DNA of 64,000 bases from Mycobacterium rhizamassiliense (GCF_900157375.1 NZ_LT721901.1:5475685-5539684); one strand, 5' to 3'; shown: positions 25,331 to 33,772, counted from the first letter of the stretch. Numbers and translations: made by a program. Notes: a model not told the origin generated them from the sequence alone.

Positions 25331-26599
25331 TCAGTTCTCGACGAGATCCGGGATCGGCTCGGCTTCCGTCAGCCAGTGCCGGCCAGCCTCGCGGGCCGCC
25401 TCCCACTTCGGGATGCTCACCGCGTCGTCCTGGCCGAGATCATCGGGCGTCGGGCCGATGCGTTGGACGAGCGGCGCGAGTGCCGCCAGATCGAAGTTGT
25501 AGATCTCGGCCGCGGCCAGCCCCAGCATCTGCCGAGTCTCTTCGATGGGGATGTCCCAGAACGCGTGCCGAAGCCATTTGCGGGTGTTAGGCCAGGTTCC
25601 TTCCGGGTGGGGATAGTCGTTGCCCCACAACATGTTCGGGACGCCGATCTCGTAGCGCCGCGCCAGCTCCCGCCGCTCGGTCGTGGTGGCACCGATGAAG
25701 CAGTTCCGGTCGAAGTACGCCGAGGGAGGCATCGTCAGGTCGCCCTCGAGCAGCTTGCTCATCTTCTTCGCCGAGTGCTCACGCAGGAAGCGGGTGTCCA
25801 TCAGCCAGAGCAGGTCGTTGGCCCAGAACGCGCCGCACTCGGTCGCACCCCAGCGCAGTGTCGGGAAGCGCTCGAATACGCCGGCCCACAGGGCGAACCA
25901 CAGCGGCCGGGCTCCCCACCACCGCACCTCGGTGGTGTAGATGCCCAGGTGCGGTCCGTACTCCTCGCTCGGGGCCGGACCCACGTGGGTGTGCACCGGC
26001 ATCCGCAGGTCTTGGCAAGCGGCCCAGACCTTGTCGTAGCGCCGGTCGTGGTACGGCGGGTAGTCGCCCCACAACACCGGGATCAGGATCCCGCCCCGCA
26101 GACCGGCTTCGGCGGCTCGCGCGATCTCGGCGACCGCGGCATCGACGTCCGCCAGGATCGGTATCACCGCAACGCCGGCGCGCCGCTCGGGGCTGTGACT
26201 GCACAGCTCCGCCAACCACCGGTTGTGGGCCCGCGCCCCGGCCATCGCACGACCCGGGTCGAGGTTGCCCGACTGCCCCAGACCCGCGCCGAAGGGAGCC
26301 CCGGCGACCCCCGTCACGGCATCGGCGTCGGGGAAGATGACCTCGCCGGCCACGCCGTCGCCGTCGAGCTCTTTGTCCCGCTGCGCGACATCCCATCCGC
26401 CGGCGATGCCCTCGCCGTTTTCGGAGAACCACTCTTGCGCGAACTCCTCGTCGATGAACCCGCCGGCCTGCGACGCGGCGATCTTCTCGGCGAGGTAGGC
26501 CTCGAAGTCCTCGCGGTATTCGGGGTCGACGTACTCGCGATACATCTCGGTCGGGAGCTCGGCATGGGTGTCTGCGGAGATGATGACGTACGGGTCCAC
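25331..26599 (-). CDS. Amidohydrolase-2 family protein
   Basis: A 422-residue TIM-barrel hydrolase of the ACMSD/amidohydrolase-2 group. It begins VIISADTHAELPTEMYREYV, where the usual D-x-H metal motif is seen. Further landmarks are VHTHVGP in mid-barrel, TECGAFWANDLLWLMD, and WGNDYPHPEGTWPNT with the late Asp ligand. Such enzymes perform decarboxylation or hydrolysis on ring-cleavage products or similar acids. It is the last gene of a four-gene operon and 13 bases from its paralogue. The GTG start has GAAAGGA upstream. Confidence 0.85.
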   Translation of the reverse strand: MDPYVIISADTHAELPTEMYREYVDPEYREDFEAYLAEKIAASQAGGFIDEEFAQEWFSENGEGIAGGWDVAQRDKELDGDGVAGEVIFPDADAVTGVAGAPFGAGLGQSGNLDPGRAMAGARAHNRWLAELCSHSPERRAGVAVIPILADVDAAVAEIARAAEAGLRGGILIPVLWGDYPPYHDRRYDKVWAACQDLRMPVHTHVGPAPSEEYGPHLGIYTTEVRWWGARPLWFALWAGVFERFPTLRWGATECGAFWANDLLWLMDTRFLREHSAKKMSKLLEGDLTMPPSAYFDRNCFIGATTTERRELARRYEIGVPNMLWGNDYPHPEGTWPNTRKWLRHAFWDIPIEETRQMLGLAAAEIYNFDLAALAPLVQRIGPTPDDLGQDDAVSIPKWEAAREAGRHWLTEAEPIPDLVEN

Positions 26600-26612
26600 G
26601 ATGGTCCTTTCG

Positions 26613-27827
26613 CTACCAGGTACGAATCGGGTCGGGCTCGAATACGGTGCTGCTCGCGCCCGCGGGCACGGACGCCAGCGGCTCGGCGACCTCGGTCACG
26701 GTCGGGCCGATGCGGCTGACCAGGGGCGCAAGGGCGTCCAGGTCGAAGCCGTACACGGCTGCCGCGTTTCCGCCGAGCATGGCCGCCACCTCCTCGGACG
26801 GAACGCCACTAAACGTGTAGCGCAACGCTTCTCGGGTGAAGGTCCCCGTTCCCTCCAGGTGCGGGTAGTCGCTGCCCCACATGATTCGGTCGACACCGAT
26901 GTCGTGGCGCTCGGCGCACTCGACGGGTCGCATGAAGCTGGCGCCGACGTAGCACTGACGGGCCCAGAACTCGCTGGGCTTGAGGCTCAACGAGCCGGCG
27001 GTCGGGCCGGCGAAGCGGGCGATCGCCGAGCCCTCGCGCGCGTAGCGGGCCGCCGCGACGTCGAGCGAGTCGAGAGTGGCAGGGATCCATCCGGCACCCT
27101 GCTCGGTGAAGGCCACGGTCAGATCCGGATAGCGATCCATGACGCCGCTGAACATCAAGTGCCACAGCGCGCGGTGCGCAAACCAGTGCGTCTCGTACAC
27201 CCACACCGCGAACGAGCTGCCCCATCCGTCCAACGGGCTCGGTCCGGCGTTGCCGCCGTGGTGATTAACGACGAGGCCGGCCTCGGCGCAGGCCGCCCAC
27301 AGCGGCTCCCAGTGTTCGGCGTAGAGCTGCGGGATGGCCGCCCCGGGCGGAATCCCGGGCAGCAGAACGCCGCCGCGCAGGCCGAGCTTGGCGATCTGAG
27401 CCACCTCGGCGATAGCCTCGTCGAGGTCCTGGAGCATGACCTGTCCCACCCCGGCACGCCGCTCGGGCGACAACGAACAGAAGTCGGCCAGCCAGCGATT
27501 GTGCGCACGCAGGCCGGCCCAGCGCAGCTCCAGCTCACGGGCGGTCTCCGGCGGCGTCGCGGCCAGGCTCGACGAAGGAAAGAACGGCGGAATGGTGTTG
27601 GGGTAGATGACCTCCCCCGCGACGCCCTCTTTGTCCAGATCCGCGTTGCGTCGGTCGCTGTCCCAACTGCGTTCGGCGTCGGTATCGGCGAGGTCGGCGA
27701 ACGGGTTGACGTAAGTCTTTGCCCAGCTGTCGAATTCGTCGCGGTAGTGCGGATCGAGATAGTCGCGATAGTCGAGCAGGTCGGCGCCCGCGTGGCAGTC
27801 GGCCGAGATAACCGTGTACCGATCCAT
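26613..27827 (-). CDS. Amidohydrolase-2 family protein (paralogue)
   Basis: A 404-residue paralogue of the neighbouring amidohydrolase. It starts VISADCHAGADLLDYRDYLD, has VVNHHGGNAGP in mid-barrel, TEQGAGWIPATLDSLD, and MWGSDYPHLEGTGTFT for the late Asp. The two share the tail motif ALAPLVxRIGPT, so they arose by duplication and may act on successive or related substrates. It follows the acetoacetate-decarboxylase-like gene by 3 bases, which makes one transcript very likely. Confidence 0.85.
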   Translation of the reverse strand: MDRYTVISADCHAGADLLDYRDYLDPHYRDEFDSWAKTYVNPFADLADTDAERSWDSDRRNADLDKEGVAGEVIYPNTIPPFFPSSSLAATPPETARELELRWAGLRAHNRWLADFCSLSPERRAGVGQVMLQDLDEAIAEVAQIAKLGLRGGVLLPGIPPGAAIPQLYAEHWEPLWAACAEAGLVVNHHGGNAGPSPLDGWGSSFAVWVYETHWFAHRALWHLMFSGVMDRYPDLTVAFTEQGAGWIPATLDSLDVAAARYAREGSAIARFAGPTAGSLSLKPSEFWARQCYVGASFMRPVECAERHDIGVDRIMWGSDYPHLEGTGTFTREALRYTFSGVPSEEVAAMLGGNAAAVYGFDLDALAPLVSRIGPTVTEVAEPLASVPAGASSTVFEPDPIRTW

Positions 27828-27830
27828 GCG

Positions 27831-28634
27831 TTACGCCCGCGCCGGCTCGGGCCTGGGCGCCGCGAGCAGGGCGACGTCGTCGTAGCGCTGGTGCACGTAC
27901 GGCAGCAGCCACTCCTGCGGCACCCGCTCCGCGATCCGCCCGACCTGGACCGTGCGCCGGCGACACCAGGTAACCGACTTGATCTCGCGGATCACGATGT
28001 CGGCCAACGGGTCCAGCGGCGACTCCCCCAACTCGAGCGTGCCGTCGATGTTCTCCAGCAGCTCGTAGTGCCGGTGGTACTCGCCGTAGACCAGGTGCGG
28101 GTCGGTGATGCCGTTGCCGTCGGGCGCGCGCAGGAACTTGAAGTAGAACTCGGTGTTCACCTGGTCGGGCGGCAACTCCGCGGGGCCGGTGACCCGACCG
28201 TTGAGTGTGACGAGCTGGTAGCCCAGCCGGTTGACGGCGGCGGTAATACGGTCGCCGTCACGCTCCACCTCGATGTGGGCGAGTTTCTTTGGCTCACCGA
28301 ATGTTTCGCGCCCGCCGGTGACCGACTGCTCGGTGGACTGGGGCATGAAGAGGGGATAGTCGCCCTCGAGTTCGCCGTGCCGGGCGGTCACCGAGAACAC
28401 CGCCGACCCGAATGGTGGCCTGCCCTCGATTCGGACCCGCTGTAGCTGGATGCGCACCAGCGGTTCGGCGGACGGCTCCAGCGGCTTGGGTAGCACCGCC
28501 GCGACGATGTCGGGGTCCGTGAGGTAGGTAATGGTCACCGCCTCGGTGGCAATCGGCGCCTTGGTGGCGTCGATCTCGTGGTCGACCCGCGCCTCCGGCG
28601 GCCGAGGTCCGTAGCGAATGACGTTGGTAATCAA
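27831..28634 (-). CDS. Acetoacetate decarboxylase-fold protein
   Basis: A 267-residue protein resembling the acetoacetate decarboxylase (ADC) superfamily: ITYLTDPDIVAAVLPKPLEP, FMPQSTEQSVTGGRETFGEPKKLAHI, and GPAELPPDQVNTEFYFKFL. The Gly-Arg-Glu-x-x-Gly-x-Pro-Lys segment matches the conserved ADC region that carries catalytic Glu and Lys. Decarboxylase, hydratase or lyase activity on a keto acid is possible. The TTG start overlaps the upstream SDR stop (TTGA), with GGAGGAAAG just ahead, showing translational coupling. Confidence 0.75.
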   Translation of the reverse strand: MITNVIRYGPRPPEARVDHEIDATKAPIATEAVTITYLTDPDIVAAVLPKPLEPSAEPLVRIQLQRVRIEGRPPFGSAVFSVTARHGELEGDYPLFMPQSTEQSVTGGRETFGEPKKLAHIEVERDGDRITAAVNRLGYQLVTLNGRVTGPAELPPDQVNTEFYFKFLRAPDGNGITDPHLVYGEYHRHYELLENIDGTLELGESPLDPLADIVIREIKSVTWCRRRTVQVGRIAERVPQEWLLPYVHQRYDDVALLAAPRPEPARA

Positions 28635-29584
28635 CGCTTTCCTCCTTCGGTTTCCGACGCGGTCCCGGCGTGCGTGCCGAGGACGTCGACCAAATAGTCG
28701 GGCTCGCCGCGAGCCAGGATGGACGCCGCTTTCTTGCTCACGACCTGATCGGATGCTGCGGGCGGGCCCATCATCCAGAAGCTGTCCGCCCGGATTCCCT
28801 CGACGACCTGATCGGCGACGGTCTCCAACGGCGTGAATTCGACGTGCGCACCGGCAGATTCGAACCGGGCCACCACCCGCTCCAGGGTCTGGTCGGGCGT
28901 GTGGCGTTCCTGGGTCGCGGCGTACTGCTGCGGCCGGTGCCGCCACGATTCCCAGATCCCGGTGTTCAAGAAGCCGCCGGGGAAGAGCACATGCGCGCGC
29001 ACCCGTGTCCCCGTCATCTCCAGATGCGTGTACAGGCTTTCGGTCAGGCACAGCACCGCGGCCTTGGTCATCGGATACACCGCCGTCGCGGGTCCGCCCA
29101 TGGCCCCCCGGGCGATCGGCGCGAATCCGCCGTTGCCCGAGCAGGTGTTGACCACGTGCCCCTCGCCCTGCTCCAGGAGGACGGGCACGAAGGCCTTGAT
29201 GCCATGGATGACGCCGAGCACGTTGACGTCGATCCCCCAGCGCCAGTCGGCGAGGTCGTGCTCCCACATGTAGCCCTCGGAGACGGCGCCGGTGCCGGCG
29301 TTGTTGCACACCACGTCCACCGCGCCAAAGCGAGAAACGGCTTCCTTGGCCAGCGACTCAACCGAGGAGTAGTCGGTGACGTCGGTGACCACGCCGACCG
29401 CCTCGACGCCCTCGTCCGCGAGCGCCCGGGTCGCCTGCTCCAGCGACTCGACGAGCACATCGGCCAGCACCACCTTCATGCCTTCTTGGCCGAAACGCCT
29501 GCCCATGGCGCGGCCGATACCCCCGGCTCCGCCGGTCACGACCGCCACCTTGCCCCGAAGGTCCTTCATTGTGGCCATCGTCAC
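28631..29584 (-). CDS. Short-chain dehydrogenase/reductase
   Basis: A 317-residue classical SDR, first gene of the operon. The cofactor loop is AVVTGGAGGIGRAMGRRF, Asp in VVLADVLV favours NAD, NNAGTGAV is present, and the catalytic region has NTCSGNGG with VYPMTKAAV (Tyr-x-x-x-Lys). The C-terminal extension (FESAGAHVEFTPLETVADQVVEGI) is longer than in small SDRs. The start may be GTG 29584, ATG 29578 or ATG 29569. It diverges from an IclR gene across a perfect palindrome. Confidence 0.87.
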   Translation of the reverse strand: MTMATMKDLRGKVAVVTGGAGGIGRAMGRRFGQEGMKVVLADVLVESLEQATRALADEGVEAVGVVTDVTDYSSVESLAKEAVSRFGAVDVVCNNAGTGAVSEGYMWEHDLADWRWGIDVNVLGVIHGIKAFVPVLLEQGEGHVVNTCSGNGGFAPIARGAMGGPATAVYPMTKAAVLCLTESLYTHLEMTGTRVRAHVLFPGGFLNTGIWESWRHRPQQYAATQERHTPDQTLERVVARFESAGAHVEFTPLETVADQVVEGIRADSFWMMGPPAASDQVVSKKAASILARGEPDYLVDVLGTHAGTASETEGGKR

Positions 29585-29608
29585 ACGGTCGCTTATGCCA
29601 CCGCAACG

Positions 29609-29625
29609 AGTCGCACTATGCGACT
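29609..29625. promoter_or_regulatory. Perfect palindrome, probable IclR operator
   Basis: AGTCGCA (29609-29615), CTA, TGCGACT (29619-29625): 7-bp perfect arms with a 3-base spacer. It lies between the divergent starts of the SDR operon and iclR, and it would cover the promoter of both. Confidence 0.65.
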
Positions 29626-29634
29626 ATTGCGCGC

Positions 29635-30558
29635 ATGGCTCCGCGGCCCTCGCCACAGACCGAGCGGGTGGTGAACCTGTTCGAGCAGCTGGCACAGGCC
29701 GCGACTCAGGGGATGACATTGGCCGAGGTGTCGCGCCGATTGAGCGTCCACAAAGCCAGCTGCCACTCGATGCTGTCCGAGTTACTCAAAGCCGGCTGGC
29801 TGCTGCGCGACCCGGTTCGCAAGACCTATCACCTGGGTCCCGCGCTGGTCCGCCTCGGCCGAGAGGCAGCGGATCGCTATCCGGCGCTGGTGTTGGCACG
29901 CTCCGCGATGGCCGAGCTGTCGGCCGCGACGGGCGCCCACTGCGTCGCCTTCTCGGTGAGCGACGACTACTCGACGGTCGTCGATCAGGTGCGCAGCCAT
30001 CGCGGCGGCGGTCACCCGATGCCGATCGGCACCCAGTTCCCCCACCGCCCGCCGTATGGGGCGTCGACCGTCGCATGGACGTTGCCGGAGGCTCGCGAGC
30101 GCTGGCTCGCGGCGCTACCCGAAGACGTGCGTGATCGCTATCGCCAGGCCATCACCAACGCGCAGCAACGCGGCTACGCGGTTGGCCTTCACCTCCTGCC
30201 CGACCTGCGCCTGCAGGAACTGGCGCTGATCGTCCGCAGCGCCGAGGTGCGTTCCACCCGGCTGAGCCAGTTGGCGCAGGCATTGACCGACGAACTGATC
30301 CACCAGGAGGAGTGGTTCCCGATCAGCTTGGCCCCGGACCGCACCTACGAGGTGAGCCATATCGACTCTCCGATTCTGGAGCCCAGCTCCCGCATCGCCC
30401 TGATGCTGAGCCTGGTGCCCAGCGCCGAGCCAATAAGCGGCGCGGCGGTCACCCGGATGGGCGCGCAGCTCGCGGCCGCGACCCGCCGACTCAGCGACGC
30501 GTTGGCCGAAGAGTCCCCGCCCCCCGGCGAGCCAAATAGGTTGCTAGGCAACGGCTAA
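29635..30558 (+). CDS. IclR family transcriptional regulator
   Basis: A 307-residue regulator. The N-terminal winged helix is RVVNLFEQLAQAATQGMTLAEVSRRLSVHKASCHSML. The C-terminal effector domain includes GREAADRYPALVLARSAM, ATGAHCVAFSVSDD and PIGTQFPHRPPYGAS. IclR proteins usually control catabolic operons beside them in response to a pathway acid. The divergent SDR/ADC/amidohydrolase operon and the shared 17-bp palindrome support this. ATG 29635 has no clear ribosome site. Confidence 0.88.
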   Translation: MAPRPSPQTERVVNLFEQLAQAATQGMTLAEVSRRLSVHKASCHSMLSELLKAGWLLRDPVRKTYHLGPALVRLGREAADRYPALVLARSAMAELSAATGAHCVAFSVSDDYSTVVDQVRSHRGGGHPMPIGTQFPHRPPYGASTVAWTLPEARERWLAALPEDVRDRYRQAITNAQQRGYAVGLHLLPDLRLQELALIVRSAEVRSTRLSQLAQALTDELIHQEEWFPISLAPDRTYEVSHIDSPILEPSSRIALMLSLVPSAEPISGAAVTRMGAQLAAATRRLSDALAEESPPPGEPNRLLGNG

Positions 30559-30686
30559 AGCCGCTCGGCGTCCGCGGCACCAAAATTTCCCGGATACCCG
30601 GCGCTGGCACGGCGCGCTGGCTACGATTCCTTCATCTTTGCGCCGCTTTAAGAGCGCACACTCACGGCATTGTCAACGCCAAAAGA

Positions 30687-31058
30687 ATGGAAACGCCCCA
30701 AATGCCCTCACCTCGCTGGCTCGCTCGCCTGGCCATCCCCACGCTCGTCGGCGCCGCCCTGGTGGCCAACCCCGCAATAGCGGCTGCCACCACTCCGCAG
30801 GACGAGGCGTACCTCAACCAATTGCGCGCCGTCGGCCTCACCTGGCCACCCCAGACAGAAGAGGCACTGATCGGGGAGGCGCACCTCATCTGCTACGACC
30901 TGACGTGGGGTTGGACGCCACAACAAATCGCCGACGAGGTGCACCAGCACCTGGACAAGCGGGGCGTGACATTGCTGGACGTCGGCACCATGGTCAACGC
31001 CGCGCATTCGACCTACTGCCCGGGCAACGTGTGCGACGCGCCTTCCCTGTGCACCTGA
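30687..31058 (+). CDS. DUF732 secreted protein
   Basis: A 123-residue exported protein with signal peptide (LARLAIPTLVGAALVANPAIAAA) and a DUF732 domain (DEAYLNQLRAVGLTWPPQTEEALIGEAHLICYDLTWG). The two typical cysteines, in LICYDL and STYCPGN, probably form a disulfide; a third and fourth lie in the short tail NVCDAPSLCT. DUF732 proteins are common in mycobacterial envelopes and have no assigned function. An ATG at 30702 is an alternative start. It is monocistronic, one of four DUF732 genes in this window. Confidence 0.8.
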   Translation: METPQMPSPRWLARLAIPTLVGAALVANPAIAAATTPQDEAYLNQLRAVGLTWPPQTEEALIGEAHLICYDLTWGWTPQQIADEVHQHLDKRGVTLLDVGTMVNAAHSTYCPGNVCDAPSLCT

Positions 31059-31583
31059 CGGCCACTAGGTAGCGGATTCGCACGATAGCGAACCGGCGTT
31101 AGTCAAATAACACGCCATATGGCCTTCGCGCGCCCAGCAAACTGGGGGTTAAGAGCCCTGCATCCCCGCTGCCGCAGGCCCGCCGGCCGGCCACGGAAGA
31201 GCCCCGCCCCGCGGCCATAAACGACCCGCAATCGTGTTATTTCCGTTGCCTGCCGACGCCGAACGGTTATCGAAATGTGTCGGGACTGCCAACGGGCACC
31301 ACAAATGGAAACCGCAAATGCCCGGCGAAAGGCCATCCGGTCAATACTGGCGGGTTTAACGACGGCGAAATCACAGACCCTTGGCCCCGTCAAGACTGCG
31401 CGTTATCCGCCGTTGCCCTGACGCGCGGCCAAGCCTTAAGGCACCGGGGTAACGAGGCTTTCCCAAGCGGTCGAACGCCGCATTTCGTTGGGCTGTCTTT
31501 GTTCTCGACCACCCGCCTGGACTGGGCCGGTTGTCAATGAGTCGCGCCGATACGGCGCGGTACCACTGCGAGGTACGCCGACT
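31059..31583. other. Non-coding stretch of about 525 bases
   Basis: No reading frame here has plausible codon use, start or homology. Within it AAATAACACG (31105-31114) and its exact complement CGTGTTATTT (31233-31242) form widely spaced inverted repeats. Base composition is more mixed than in neighbouring genes. It lies between a DUF732 gene and the small Cys-rich peptide gene and could hold a small RNA or remnant DNA. Confidence 0.4.
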
Positions 31584-31760
31584 CTATTCGTATAAAGAGG
31601 AGGACGCCTTGCTGTCGCCGTCGTGGGGAGAGTCGCAGGAAGTGCACTGTATTCCGCCACCGCTGGTGATGCACTCGCTGATGCAGTCGGCCTTACCGAT
31701 ACCGATGGTAAGTAGAAACGCTCCCACCGCCGCCACAAACAGTGCCGTAATCGTTTCCAT
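31584..31760 (-). CDS. Small exported four-cysteine peptide
   Basis: A 58-residue product from ATG 31760, with AGGAGG at 31768-31773 giving ideal spacing. The N-terminal 23 residues (METITALFVAAVGAFLLTIG) form a signal peptide or membrane anchor. The remainder has four cysteines spaced C-x3-C-x8-C-x2-C (ADCISECITS ... QCTSCDSP), followed by a polar tail. Two disulfides or a metal site are possible. No family is recognised. It is short enough for routine gene callers to miss. Confidence 0.6.
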   Translation of the reverse strand: METITALFVAAVGAFLLTIGIGKADCISECITSGGGIQCTSCDSPHDGDSKASSSLYE

Positions 31761-32040
31761 TGCCCCACCTCCTGCCTGATGACTTTGCTCTAAAAATTTC
31801 AGGGATTCCACGCCGAAATTGACGCCATACCAGTACTTCTGGCTTCGTATCGGCCCGCGAGGCCTCAACCGCAGGACTAATTGACGCGACTGTCAATACC
31901 GATGGCTTCAAACACGCCGTCGACACATACCGAAAGATTCGTCAATAGGTAACTTTTTAAGCCGTCTAACTAAAAGTGGACGGCGTCAGTCGCCCCCATC
32001 GACACCGAACGAGGTCGGTGACAGCGCCCCGAAGGCGCCC

Positions 32041-32196
32041 CTACCGCCGCAATGGCGCCGCAGCCACCGCCGCACGCTCATCCAGCAATTGGTCGATCAG
32101 CTCGGTGCTGGGCATGCGTTCGCATACCACCCGCGCCACCCGCCAGGCGCGGGACAGCAACCGAAGCTCTGCATCGATGGCATCGAGGTCGCGCAT
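32041..32196 (-). CDS. Small helical protein, leaderless
   Basis: A 51-residue product (begins MRDLDAIDAELRLLSRAW). It is mostly charged, amphipathic and Leu/Arg/Glu-rich, suggesting one or two helices. TACGCT (32203-32208 on minus) lies 6 bases before ATG 32196, the leaderless arrangement used by many genes in this window. Codon use is fully mycobacterial. Function is unknown; the pattern could suit a small adaptor or regulator. Confidence 0.55.
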   Translation of the reverse strand: MRDLDAIDAELRLLSRAWRVARVVCERMPSTELIDQLLDERAAVAAAPLRR

Positions 32197-32314
32197 GCCC
32201 GGAGCGTAAATCCGCGCCGCACTCGCCGCACTTCACCCTTTGCCAGCGTGACGGCATGCGGCGCAGGTACCGAGAGCTCAAGGGCTCAGCGATTCTCGCG
32301 GGGTTAGCCGGCGG

Positions 32315-32581
32315 TCAAAGAAGACCGCGGTGCTGGTCCTCTTGCTGCTGCTGAAGGGACTCTTCCAGCTTGCCCAAATAGTCGACGACCTCGAAGTGCG
32401 AGGTGAGCAGCCAATCCAACACCCGCTTGTTGTGCTCTTCTATCTCGGCCGGGCTCAGCGTGCTGTGATCCTTCGCGGCGGTGCTGACGAGGTAATCCCT
32501 CAGGCTGTTGGTCGTGCGCATTGATGGCGTGGACGGAATCTTGACGTCGCGCAGAAATGTGTTCGGGCGGGAATCGGTCAC
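32315..32581 (-). CDS. Hypothetical protein, second gene of a coupled pair
   Basis: An 88-residue protein beginning VTDSRPNTFLRDVKIPSTPS and ending in a Gln-rich stretch (LEESLQQQQEDQHRGLL). The middle (LSPAEIEEHNKRVLDWLLTSHFEVVDYLGKLEE) is predicted helical. GTG at 32581 overlaps the preceding stop (GTGA) and has AAGGAAG upstream. No family is recognised. The pair is bounded by unrelated small genes. Confidence 0.6.
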   Translation of the reverse strand: MTDSRPNTFLRDVKIPSTPSMRTTNSLRDYLVSTAAKDHSTLSPAEIEEHNKRVLDWLLTSHFEVVDYLGKLEESLQQQQEDQHRGLL

Positions 32582-32739
32582 GGCGCTCTTCCTTCGCTCT
32601 CGGCTGCTGCTTTCCGGGCCTGCACCTCGTCTTCGACCGACCGCAAATGGCTATCGTGCGCGGCCTGCCAGTGCCGGTCTGCCTCCTGCTGCAACTTATC
32701 GGGCGAGCCGGCGACATCCGAGTCAGCGTGGCACCGCAC
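32578..32739 (-). CDS. Hypothetical protein, first gene of a coupled pair
   Basis: About 53 residues from GTG 32739, with a charged helical C-terminus (KLQQEADRHWQAAHDSHLR, then VQARKAAAESEGRAP). The frame is open further upstream to a TAA near 32845, so the true start may be earlier (the segment ETLSELWNCALLTVAEV also looks coding). Its stop overlaps the next start, which is the main evidence that it is real. It is easily overlooked because of its length. Function is unknown. Confidence 0.45.
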   Translation of the reverse strand: MRCHADSDVAGSPDKLQQEADRHWQAAHDSHLRSVEDEVQARKAAAESEGRAP

Positions 32740-32946
32740 GCCGTTTTCACGGGATTGGAGGCCGCGGAGCGTGATGACTTCGGCAACCGTCAGAAGCGCG
32801 CAATTCCACAGCTCAGACAGCGTTTCAGCTGCTCTCCCCGGGGGTGGTTACGCGGCCGTTCCACCCGAGTTCGCCGTCAGCGAACGTTAGAGTCGAATCC
32901 AAACAGGGCACTAAAGTGGAGTGCAGAATCTAGGAGGAGCACACAC

Positions 32947-33285
32947 ATGGTCAAACAGTCGTTGACGAGACTGGGTGTCGCAGTCGGCGGTCTAGCACTG
33001 ACGTTGACCGCCGGTGCCGGGATCGCATCCGCGGACCCCGACTACGGTCCGATGATCAACACGACCTGCACGTACGATCAAGCGGTCGCTGCGTTACGCG
33101 CGCAGAACCCGATGTTCGCGTCGTACCTCGAGCAGTCACCGCCGAACGTGGCGTTCCTGCATCAGTACGTGAATTCGACGCCGGATCAGCGAGTAGCTCT
33201 GCTGCACAAGGTTGAGCACAACCAGGGCGCGCAGCAGGCGTTTCCGATCTTCCAGCAGATGTTCACCACCTGCAACAACTTCTGA
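32947..33285 (+). CDS. Hemophore-like exported protein
   Basis: A 112-residue exported protein with signal peptide (LGVAVGGLALTLTAGAGIASA) and a mature helical domain: TCTYDQAVAALRAQNPMFASYL, PPNVAFLHQYVNSTPDQRV and QQMFTTCNNF. Two cysteines bracket the domain. This matches the mycobacterial hemophore-related family, whose members (Rv0203-like) bind heme outside the cell; the heme ligands here are not established. TAGGAGGAG precedes ATG 32947. A strong terminator follows. Confidence 0.8.
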   Translation: MVKQSLTRLGVAVGGLALTLTAGAGIASADPDYGPMINTTCTYDQAVAALRAQNPMFASYLEQSPPNVAFLHQYVNSTPDQRVALLHKVEHNQGAQQAFPIFQQMFTTCNNF

Positions 33286-33296
33286 TCCACGGCTGA

Positions 33297-33332
33297 ACCG
33301 TTGCGGCGAACGCGTTGCGCCGCAACGGTTTT
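33297..33332 (+). terminator. Strong intrinsic terminator after the hemophore-like gene
   Basis: A 12-bp perfect stem, ACCGTTGCGGCG (33297-33308) with CGCCGCAACGGT (33318-33329), has a 9-base loop and is followed by TTTT. Confidence 0.85.
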
Positions 33333-33386
33333 CCGGGGCTAGCCGGTACGATTAGGCGCGGCCCGTGCGACCATCACAAATGTCGA

Positions 33387-33415
33387 AAGCCCGATTGCTA
33401 TTCGCAGTCGGGCTT
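33387..33415. terminator. Hairpin between convergent genes
   Basis: AAGCCCGA (33387-33394) pairs with TCGGGCTT (33408-33415). It lies just beyond the end of the minus-strand DUF732 gene and may terminate it. There is no strong T-run. Confidence 0.45.
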
Positions 33416-33432
33416 CCGGCGTTTGGGGATTC

Positions 33433-33738
33433 TCAGAGCGGGTCGTTGTTCATGTCCGGGCAGAACGCCAGGACGGCGGCAGCGGCGATCACATTCGCCT
33501 GGCTGCTCGTGTAGCCGAGGCCTTGAATCCTCTGCACGGCTTCTGGCCCCGGGAGGCTATTGCGCAGTTCCTGGCACAGCGTCGTGCCGATGTGGACGAT
33601 CTTGTCCTGATTGCCATAGCTGATGTGATGCGAGCTGAGCGTGGTCAGATAATCCGACGTGGAGTCTGCGTGGGCAACCCCGGGAACGGCACACATCAAT
33701 CCGGACAAGGCAGCAAGCGAGGCCAGAACCGATTTCAT
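33433..33738 (-). CDS. DUF732 secreted protein
   Basis: A 101-residue exported protein: signal peptide MKSVLASLAALSGLMCAVPG ending near AHA, then DUF732 (DYLTTLSSHHISYGNQDKIVHIGTTLCQEL and ANVIAAAAVLAFCPDMNND). The two mature cysteines fit the family disulfide. Function is unknown. About 35 bases upstream of the start lie 11-base-phased direct repeats resembling a PHO box, and a PstS gene follows in the other direction. Confidence 0.82.
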   Translation of the reverse strand: MKSVLASLAALSGLMCAVPGVAHADSTSDYLTTLSSHHISYGNQDKIVHIGTTLCQELRNSLPGPEAVQRIQGLGYTSSQANVIAAAAVLAFCPDMNNDPL

Positions 33739-33772
33739 GCGCGGAGCTTAAATCGCTAGCGTTACTTTTCGA

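Noticed and set aside
31436..31768. 110-residue minus-strand frame overlapping the Cys-rich peptide.
   Set aside because: Its translation is Arg/Ser/Pro-rich and lacks a ribosome site, whereas the overlapping 58-residue frame has an ideal one and a signal peptide.
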